Shown in pieces: positions 58,665-64,000 of a stretch of DNA of 64,000 nt. Location of the stretch: contig NZ_VFPP01000001.1 in NCBI RefSeq assembly GCF_006716745.1, positions 496,001-560,000 on the forward strand. Direction: 5' to 3'. Source of the stretch: Saccharothrix saharensis (GTDB taxonomy: Bacteria; Actinomycetota; Actinomycetes; Mycobacteriales; Pseudonocardiaceae). The notes under the pieces were generated by a model that saw only the letters and a program-made list of their open reading frames with translations, did not search any database and was not told the DNA's origin. The position numbers and the translations under genes are program-made. The first letter of the stretch is position 1. The number at the start of each line of letters is the position of its first letter.

Positions 58665-59207
58665 ATGAATAATTGGACCGACACATTTCACGATCAACCC
58701 ACGCCTATGACACTACCGAACTCCGATCCCGAAGACGTCGTCATCCGGGCACTGTCGCTACCAGCGGTTCTCCCCGGTCGATCCCGCGCCCGATCAAGAA
58801 GACTCGATGTCGGCGACTTGTACGCCAGGGTCAACGACTCCACACTGCGCTTCGCGTTGTCCTCAGCGGACCACCGTGGACGTCTGGCCAGTCAACAGAT
58901 CTTCAATCACTTGGGCTGGCAGACGGGTCAGGGCCTCGCAGCCGTCTTGGGGCGCAACTATCTTCTGCTCCGCCCGGACCCGGACGGTGAACTGATCGTC
59001 GGGAAGCGCGGGCGGTTGCTGCTGCCGGTCAACCTGCTGCACTATTGCGGACTCAGCACAAATCGGCAGATTCTACTGATCGCCGCAGTCGAACATGACA
59101 TGCTCATCGTCCATCCACAACAGAACCTCGCCGAGATGGCCCGAGGGTTCCACCAGTCCCAGATTCACCACGACGTACACACAAGGACCTCTCTTGGCCA
59201 CAACTGA
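58665..59207 (+). CDS. Double AbrB/SpoVT-like protein, partner of tyrosine recombinase (module 2)
   Basis: 180 aa from ATG 58665 (GGAGAGG before it; ATG 58707 possible). Two AbrB-like halves: FALSSADHRGRLASQQIFNH, LGWQTGQGLAAVL, LLLRPDPDG; then KRGRLLLPVNLLHYCGLSTN, RQILLIAAVEHDMLIVHPQ. Positions align with the module 1 protein (LGW, DPDG, CG, LLxA, LxVH). Codons are less GC-biased than in chromosomal genes, indicating transfer. The stop lies 14 nt inside the recombinase gene. Function unknown; a DNA-binding accessory role is inferred. Confidence 0.65.
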   Translation: MNNWTDTFHDQPTPMTLPNSDPEDVVIRALSLPAVLPGRSRARSRRLDVGDLYARVNDSTLRFALSSADHRGRLASQQIFNHLGWQTGQGLAAVLGRNYLLLRPDPDGELIVGKRGRLLLPVNLLHYCGLSTNRQILLIAAVEHDMLIVHPQQNLAEMARGFHQSQIHHDVHTRTSLGHN

Positions 59208-60213
59208 CGAACTGGCCATGGCGCGCTTATTCCTCGAACGCATGGGCATTTCCCTCGAAGAATTGTCCTACACCGATCCGCGACCGACGGCGCCCACAAT
59301 CGCGGAATTCGTTCCGACCGTCAGCGGCGCGGTGCCAGCCGGAACCCGCCGAACCTACACACCGTACTGGCACAAACTCGTCCATGTCTGGGGTGCAGTA
59401 CGCATCGACGAGATCAACGCCACCGATATCAACTGGTTCATCGGACACGCCCGTACGACCGCGGTCGTACGGCGTTCCAGCCGCGGAGGGCACAGTGCCG
59501 CACTACACGCCTACCGCGCGTTGCGATGCCTCTACCGATACGCGATCTGGAACAGGGTGCTCGACCCACGAGACGATCCCACCGAACTCGTGACCAAGCC
59601 GAAAACCGTCAGATCCACTAGACACGCGATCGACAACGGCCTGCTCAGCGACATCGTGGACGTCGCATCCACAACCGGCAACGATCCTGCCTTGGACGCG
59701 ATCATCATCCGCCTGCACCTGGAAACCGCAGCACGTCGAGCAGGAGGACTCGGCATCCGACCACGTGACCTCGATCCGCAACGGTCACTGATCCGACTCC
59801 GCGAGAAAGGGGACATCACTCGTTGGCAACCGGTCTCCCCCACCCTGATGACCAACCTATTACACCTGACACAGACCCGCGGCCACCGCGACGACGACAC
59901 CCCGATCCTGCGCAACCGCAAAGGCAAGCCGATCACGGCACGACGCTATGACCATCTCTGGGAACGCATCGGCGAACACATCGACACCGTCAGAACCCTC
60001 GGCATCACCACGCACTGGCTACGACACACAACCCTCACCTGGGTAGAACGCAACTTCGGCTACGCCGTCGCGCGGGCCTACGCCGGACACGCCGCCTCAA
60101 GCACCCGCACCGGCGTCACCACCACCTACGTACGCGCCGGCATCAGCGAAGTAGCCGAAGCCTTGGCCGCGCTGACCGGCGACCCTCACCCGCTCGCCCC
60201 CAAGCCGCTCTGA
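59194..60213 (+). CDS. Tyrosine recombinase (module 2)
   Basis: 339 aa from TTG 59194, with AAGGA 6-7 nt upstream; ATG 59218 is the fallback. Catalytic residues: Arg in LETAARRAGGLGI, Lys in RLREKGDITRWQPVSP, HWLRHTTLTWVERNFGYAV, AGHAA and Tyr in VTTTYVRAG. The 19 residues around the HxxR motif are identical to the module 1 enzyme. It ends right after the catalytic domain, without the three C-terminal repeats of module 1. Two TTA codons (59227-59229 and 59860-59862) are present. Overlap with the partner gene suggests translational coupling. Confidence 0.9.
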   Translation: MATTDELAMARLFLERMGISLEELSYTDPRPTAPTIAEFVPTVSGAVPAGTRRTYTPYWHKLVHVWGAVRIDEINATDINWFIGHARTTAVVRRSSRGGHSAALHAYRALRCLYRYAIWNRVLDPRDDPTELVTKPKTVRSTRHAIDNGLLSDIVDVASTTGNDPALDAIIIRLHLETAARRAGGLGIRPRDLDPQRSLIRLREKGDITRWQPVSPTLMTNLLHLTQTRGHRDDDTPILRNRKGKPITARRYDHLWERIGEHIDTVRTLGITTHWLRHTTLTWVERNFGYAVARAYAGHAASSTRTGVTTTYVRAGISEVAEALAALTGDPHPLAPKPL

Positions 60214-60369
60214 GACACCCTGCCAAAACGCACTGCGGTCTTTACTAGGTTTCTCGCCGAACCCGACGCGCTGTGGGCAGTCACCGCCCGATCCAACCGC
60301 AGCAAAGCCGACCAGGTCCCACGGCAATGGATAGAGTGTTGTTGGTCGGGTGATGCGCGCGGTTAGCGA

Positions 60370-60900
60370 TCACGATGGCGCGAAGATGACCGCCCGTTCC
60401 TTGTCGTAGCATTCGAGCCGGGTGCCCAGGTAGAACCTGGCCGGCGTGTAAGTGACGTGCTTGAGCGTGCGGGGTTGGTAGTAGTGGGCCTGCCTGTCCT
60501 GGTCACAGCCCTCGCGTTCGACCGCGGAGCCCAACCGCAGGTGCCATACTTCGCCAGCATCGACGTCGAGAACGAACACGCCTTGCTTGAAGCGGTTGTT
60601 CACCGACAGCATCTCCTTAGAGACACGGACCTCGATGTACTTGTCCGAGCTGGGGGCTGCGCGGCGGCGAGCAGAGCGCGTGCGCGCTTGACGGTGAACA
60701 CCCACAACACGCCCAGGAAACCCAGGCGGCGGTCGAGCCCGGTGTGGGCTTTCGCCTCCTCGACGCCGATGGCTGAATCCTGCACCTCGACGGCGATTCA
60801 GTGGCCGTCGCCTAGGGTGACCGCGACGTCCACACGGCGGTTGTGCCGCCATGCGCCGCCGTCGGCGGCAGGTAGAGTCACCGCGCCAGCCCTCGGCGCG
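60370..60900 (-). pseudogene. Decayed CoiA-like/nuclease-family gene
   Basis: In one minus-strand frame: WRHNRRVDVAVTLGDGH, a stop, then IAVEVQDSAIGVEEAKAHTG and LGFLGVLWVF. R-x-D-V, E-V-Q-x-S-x-I and V-L-W-V-F are the core of the CoiA-like nuclease domain. A frame change then leads to KYIEVRVSKEMLSVNNRFKQ, GEVWHLRLG and FYLGTRLECYDKERAVIFAP, ending at 60370. One stop and at least one frameshift separate the pieces, so the gene is dead. The original role (competence or restriction-like nuclease) is inferred from the motif only. Confidence 0.45.
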
Positions 60901-61146
60901 CGGAGAGCGTCATCCCCGACCGCGACCTCAGTCGAACCGAGGGCTGGCCACTCACTCCAAGCAAAAGCTCTCCGCCGCTGCTACGGGAATACCTGGCGGC
61001 AACATGACGACCAGGCCACAGCCCAAGCGGTGCACATGTTCCTGTTTCACGCGACAGCGCCGCGGGTGCCGTTCCATGGCCGTAACCGGCTGGATGCTGA
61101 GGCAGTGAGCCCTTTCCAACCTGGTGGTGGCGGGTTGGAGACGTGG

Positions 61147-61203
61147 CGAAGCTCCTGGTAGATGACTTCTCGACCAAGAGCAAGGCCATCGCCAGGAGCT
61201 TCG
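61147..61203 (+). promoter_or_regulatory. Long stem sequestering the transposase ribosome-binding site
   Basis: CGAAGCTCCTGG (61147-61158) pairs perfectly with CCAGGAGCTTCG (61192-61203), 33 nt apart. The right arm contains the AGGAG that serves the GTG at 61205. Transcripts entering from outside would fold and hide the start, a known way for insertion sequences to avoid read-through activation. Confidence 0.55.
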
Positions 61204-61204
61204 A

Positions 61205-61966
61205 GTGCTTGTCTACCCATCCGCGATCGACCTGTCCAGTTCGCATCTCCGCTTCCTCGCCCGGGAACTGACCGTGCATCGGCGCCGGATCGGCAGCAGG
61301 TGGCGCCGCCTCGATCCCGGACGCCAAGCCCTGCTGGTCCTGGCCCACTTACGCTGCGGCGACACCTACACCCGTCTCGCCGCCGGGTTCGGCATCGGCC
61401 TGGCCACCGTCTGCCGCTACATCCACGAAGCGGTCGAACTCCTGGCCGCACTGGCACCGGACCTGGCCGACGCGGTGCACGTCGCCGCGCGCAAGGCCTA
61501 CGTCATCCTCGACGGCACCCTGCTCCGGATCGACCGAGTCGCCACCGACCGCCCGTACTACTCGGGCAAACACAAGCGACACGGGATGAACGTCCAGGTT
61601 CTCGTCGACCCGGCCGGACGCCTGCTGTGGACCTCGCCCGCACTGCCCGGCTCGGCCCACGACCTGACCGCGGCACGCACCCACGGCATCGTCGACGCCC
61701 TGACCACAGCGGACATCCCGTGCTGGGCGGACAAGGCCTATCGAGGCGCGGGCGGTCCGATCCGCGTGCCCTACCGAGGCAGGTGGCACAACCTCTCGCC
61801 CGGCCAACAGGCGGTCAACCGCTCCCACGCCCGCATCCGCGCACTCGGCGAACGAGCCGTCTCCACCCTGAGGACCTGGCGACTACTGCGCAGACTCCGC
61901 TGCTCCACCACCCGCATCACCAACCTGACCCGAGCCGTTCTCGCACTCCACCTCGCCGCCGGATGA
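61205..61966 (+). CDS. IS5-family transposase
   Basis: 253 aa. The N-terminal half has a helix-turn-helix (LAHLRCGDTYTRLAAGFGIG, LATVCRYIHEAVELLAAL). The catalytic DDE residues are expected in YVILDGTLLRIDRV (Asp), LPGSAHDLTAARTHG (Asp) and the region after WADKAYRGAGG (Glu around LGERAVSTL). The frame is intact, so the element may be active. GTG 61205 is 6 nt after AGGAG. Confidence 0.9.
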   Translation: MLVYPSAIDLSSSHLRFLARELTVHRRRIGSRWRRLDPGRQALLVLAHLRCGDTYTRLAAGFGIGLATVCRYIHEAVELLAALAPDLADAVHVAARKAYVILDGTLLRIDRVATDRPYYSGKHKRHGMNVQVLVDPAGRLLWTSPALPGSAHDLTAARTHGIVDALTTADIPCWADKAYRGAGGPIRVPYRGRWHNLSPGQQAVNRSHARIRALGERAVSTLRTWRLLRRLRCSTTRITNLTRAVLALHLAAG

Positions 61967-61981
61967 GGTTGGAAAGGGCTC

Positions 61982-62356
61982 AGTGCGAACACCGCAGTAA
62001 CAGCATCAGCGCTTGCCTACCTCATCGACAATCTGGCCGCCTCACGGCCGAGGAGTTCTCCCGACGCACCGGGCGCCCCCGGCGCTGTTCACCAACCTCC
62101 TCATCGACCCCACCCTGCCTGACTTGAACACCGTCCAGGCCGTGCTCACCGCCACCCGCGAGACCTCCCCCGAGGCCACCTGCACGTGGAAACGCCGCTG
62201 GGAAAGCCTGCGCAGCGATCACACCGACTGGGTTGGCGCCGTGGCACGCCGCCACCGCGGCACCCGCGCCCGCTGGCCCCGCGCCCGTACCGTCCGCACC
62301 GAGTACACCGAGCCGAGCACCTACGTCACCGACGACGTCCCGTTCCTCGGCTCGGC
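61982..62356. other. Unassigned gene remnants right of the IS element
   Basis: No complete gene. On the plus strand, SGRLTAEEFSRRTGR and, in the next frame, LFTNLLIDPTLPDLNTVQAV (around 62040-62140) resemble a DUF1707-type segment broken by a frame change. SLRSDHTDWVGAVARRHRGT (62200-62260) is coding-like but unrecognised. The region ends where the minus-strand gene at 62357 begins. Confidence 0.35.
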
Positions 62357-63649
62357 CTACGGCGGACTGGAGCAGACCCGACGGTCCCACCGGGAGGTCA
62401 TGGCTTCCTCACCGCCCAACAGCGGCTTGTCGGCCGGCCCCTTGGGATACGGGCCGCGGTAGATGACCTTGTGGCGTTGCTCGGAGGGGTACCACTGGCG
62501 CACCTTGTGCATCCGCACCACCCAGCGGTGCCGCCACTGCCGACCGGGCTCCCCCGCGCCCGAGTCGGCCTCACCCGGCGAGGCGGTGGTGCGCAGGCGG
62601 GCCACGCGCACCTCGGGCGAGACGCCCGCCTTGGCCGCGGCCACCCGCGCGGAGTGGCGGACTTCGGCCGGGTCGGTCACCACGATGCGCTGCTCGCACA
62701 GCCGCCAGAACGCGTAGAGGAACCGCATGGCGAAGGTGTCGTCGTGGTCGTCGATCTCGCTGCCCGGCGTGTACTCGCCGATCACCCGCTCCTCCTCGAA
62801 CCCCAGCTCCTGCACCTCCTCGCGCGCCTGCCGCCCGGTCCGGCGCGCGATCTCGCCGAAGTCGGCCAGGGCACGGCGCTGCTCCTCGGTCGTGGTCTGG
62901 CCGAAGGCCCAGCAGCGCATGGCGTCCAACATAAACGGCGGCAGCGGGGTCCCCTGAGCGCGAGCCATCGCCGCGACATCGAGGAACGAGTCGGGCCGCA
63001 CCGGGCCGTGGGTGTCGTGGTAGACCGAGAACCGCACCGCGGGCTTGCGCTCGAACCCGCCAACGGCCGGGTCGGGCACCGCCAGCTCCACCGGCGAATG
63101 CCAGTGGTAGGCGCGGTCGTCGCCGAGGTTGCCGTTGATCGCCCGGACCAGCAACGGATGCGGCAACACCAGCACACCCGACGGGCTGGGCAGGTCGTCT
63201 GCCGACAGCAGGCTCAAGTCCTCCAGCGTGAGGGTCTGCGCCGCGGCGACCACCACGTCGCACATCTCCGGACTCACGATGTAGAGATCGGCCTCGCCCA
63301 ACCAGCGCGATTCGTCGGCCAGCACCCGCTCGGCGACCTCCATCCAGTGCCCCGGCCGCCAGGACATCGGGTATCCCAGACCGCCCAGCAGCAACGACAT
63401 GGCCACCGACCGCGCCGTCCCCGCGTCGGTCTGCGCGCTCAAGGTCTCCATCTTGACCTCGAAGTCCGACATCAACCGCGACGCCTGCCACGCCCGCGCG
63501 ATCGGCGCCTCACCCAGGAACCGCGCGGTCCCGATCCGCGCCTCCCGCGCCGCCCGCGCCCCACCCGCAGCCGTCCACACCTTCGCCTTCCGACCCCCCA
63601 CAGCCACCCCTTTGCCCGCCGCACACCGGCTACGTCCGACCCTGACCAT
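62357..63649 (-). CDS. Accessory protein of unknown function, C-terminus probably replaced
   Basis: 430 aa from ATG 63649 (GTG 63607 possible). The frame is GC-periodic and coherent: SDFEVKMETLSAQTDAGTAR, VLADESRWLGEADLYIVSPE, MLDAMRCWAFGQTTTEEQRR and WVVRMHKVRQWYPSEQRHKV. A Q-W-Y-P-S, H, I, P-Y-x-K-G-P-x-x-x-P-L end is common in uncharacterised actinomycete plasmid and island proteins, normally closing a few residues later. Here it continues EEAMTSRWDRRVCSSPP, suggesting a junction near 62400. No catalytic motif was recognised. Confidence 0.6.
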   Translation of the reverse strand: MVRVGRSRCAAGKGVAVGGRKAKVWTAAGGARAAREARIGTARFLGEAPIARAWQASRLMSDFEVKMETLSAQTDAGTARSVAMSLLLGGLGYPMSWRPGHWMEVAERVLADESRWLGEADLYIVSPEMCDVVVAAAQTLTLEDLSLLSADDLPSPSGVLVLPHPLLVRAINGNLGDDRAYHWHSPVELAVPDPAVGGFERKPAVRFSVYHDTHGPVRPDSFLDVAAMARAQGTPLPPFMLDAMRCWAFGQTTTEEQRRALADFGEIARRTGRQAREEVQELGFEEERVIGEYTPGSEIDDHDDTFAMRFLYAFWRLCEQRIVVTDPAEVRHSARVAAAKAGVSPEVRVARLRTTASPGEADSGAGEPGRQWRHRWVVRMHKVRQWYPSEQRHKVIYRGPYPKGPADKPLLGGEEAMTSRWDRRVCSSPP

Positions 63650-63731
63650 GCCACCACCCGGCGTCACAGCACGACCGCGACGGGCGACACCCTCGTCATG
63701 TCGGTTCACGTCGGCAGGTTGCACCTTCCGG

Positions 63732-64000
63732 CCGCTACATGGTCCCCGTCCGATCCGACCGCGACCCCGACTGGCCCAGCCACCTCCACTCCACCCGCGA
63801 CTCCCTCCACGAAGCCGAGATACGAGATATGGGTCATCGAAGGCCTCACCCACCGCTACCCCGCCAAGGTCCTCGCCGGACTCGTTCCAATGGCCGCCGT
63901 GCGGCGTCAACCTGCTATCCACACCGACGTCGACGCCCAGAATGGATGACCGACTACCTCACGCACACGCTGCGGCGACGTCGCCAACGTCCTTGACTCT
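63732..64000 (+). pseudogene. kamA: Degenerate partial copy of kamA (lysine 2,3-aminomutase)
   Basis: RYMVPVRSDRDPDWPSHLHS and TRDSLHEAE match KamA residues around 122-150 nearly perfectly. A 7-nt insertion then shifts the frame to WVIEGLTHRYPAKVLAGLV, which matches the next KamA segment. The radical-SAM Cys motif is absent. Short pieces like MTDYL and GDVANV near 63945-63990 echo later kamA sequence out of proper spacing. It may extend beyond the window. Confidence 0.8.

Larger units (their letters stand above)
61107..61981. mobile_element. IS5-family insertion sequence, complete (875 bp), AGT target duplication
   Basis: Terminal inverted repeats GAGCCCTTTCCAACCT (61107-61122) and the exact complement (61966-61981) are 16 bp long. 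They are flanked by a direct AGT at 61104-61106 and 61982-61984. A 3-bp ANT duplication is what the ISL2 subgroup of IS5 produces. One transposase gene fills the element. It interrupts unassigned sequence; rejoining the flanks at AGT gives no intact gene. Confidence 0.9.

Noticed and set aside
1-64000. tRNA or rRNA genes as island integration targets
   Set aside because: No T-loop plus acceptor-stem pattern or rRNA sequence was recognised by eye; a covariance-model scan would be needed to be certain.

Overview
The window is high-GC DNA from a filamentous actinomycete. GTG starts are frequent, stop/start overlaps of 4 nt are common, and the gene content (RbpA, SARP, F420-dependent enzymes, Ppm1/Lnt, RidA/Rrf2) is actinobacterial. 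The mix looks most like Pseudonocardiaceae (Actinosynnema/Saccharothrix/Lentzea type), but that is an inference from style and content. No rRNA, tRNA or CRISPR array was seen.

Layout. 0-1.9 kb: a WYL regulator running off the left edge, divergent from a family 2 glycosyltransferase. 2.0-6.9 kb: a tyrosine recombinase and an NHEJ set (Ku, a LigD PE-LIG ligase whose OB fold looks deleted, and a separate LigD polymerase). 6.9-15.2 kb: GrpB, a 998-residue SARP regulator, small oxidoreductase/hydrolase/VOC genes and a GGDEF-EAL protein. 15.2-22.4 kb: housekeeping and regulatory genes (GDPD, MFS, PadR, Rrf2-RidA, thymidine kinase, XRE-cupin, NUDIX, rbpA). 22.5-28 kb: ppm1-lnt, an MrcB_N/DUF3883 protein with a TTA codon, and several regulators.

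28.0-33.6 kb is a tightly overlapping lysine-degradation operon: kdd, an amidohydrolase, an unknown 95-aa ORF, kamD, kamE and kal. The first enzyme, KamA, is 9 kb away at 42.3 kb but carries the same 11-mer in its upstream region. A cleavage enzyme (Kce) is not in the window. Between them lie a TctCBA tripartite transporter, a divergent CitA/CitB-like two-component system that probably controls it, a GH13 enzyme with an F420-type oxidoreductase, and fxsA.

43.8-52.4 kb looks like a carbohydrate locus: a PfkB kinase, a LacI-family repressor, a secreted starch-binding alpha-amylase and a large LuxR-type ATPase. TTGCAA-type inverted or direct repeats lie in front of all four. A CPBP membrane protease and a 16-bp tandem repeat (18 full copies) follow.

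From about 54.7 kb to the right edge is an accessory island. It begins inside a truncated luciferase-like gene and holds two copies of a two-gene module (a double-AbrB-like protein whose stop overlaps the start of a tyrosine recombinase), an intact IS5-family element with target duplication, a decayed CoiA-like gene, an unknown accessory protein and a broken second copy of kamA.
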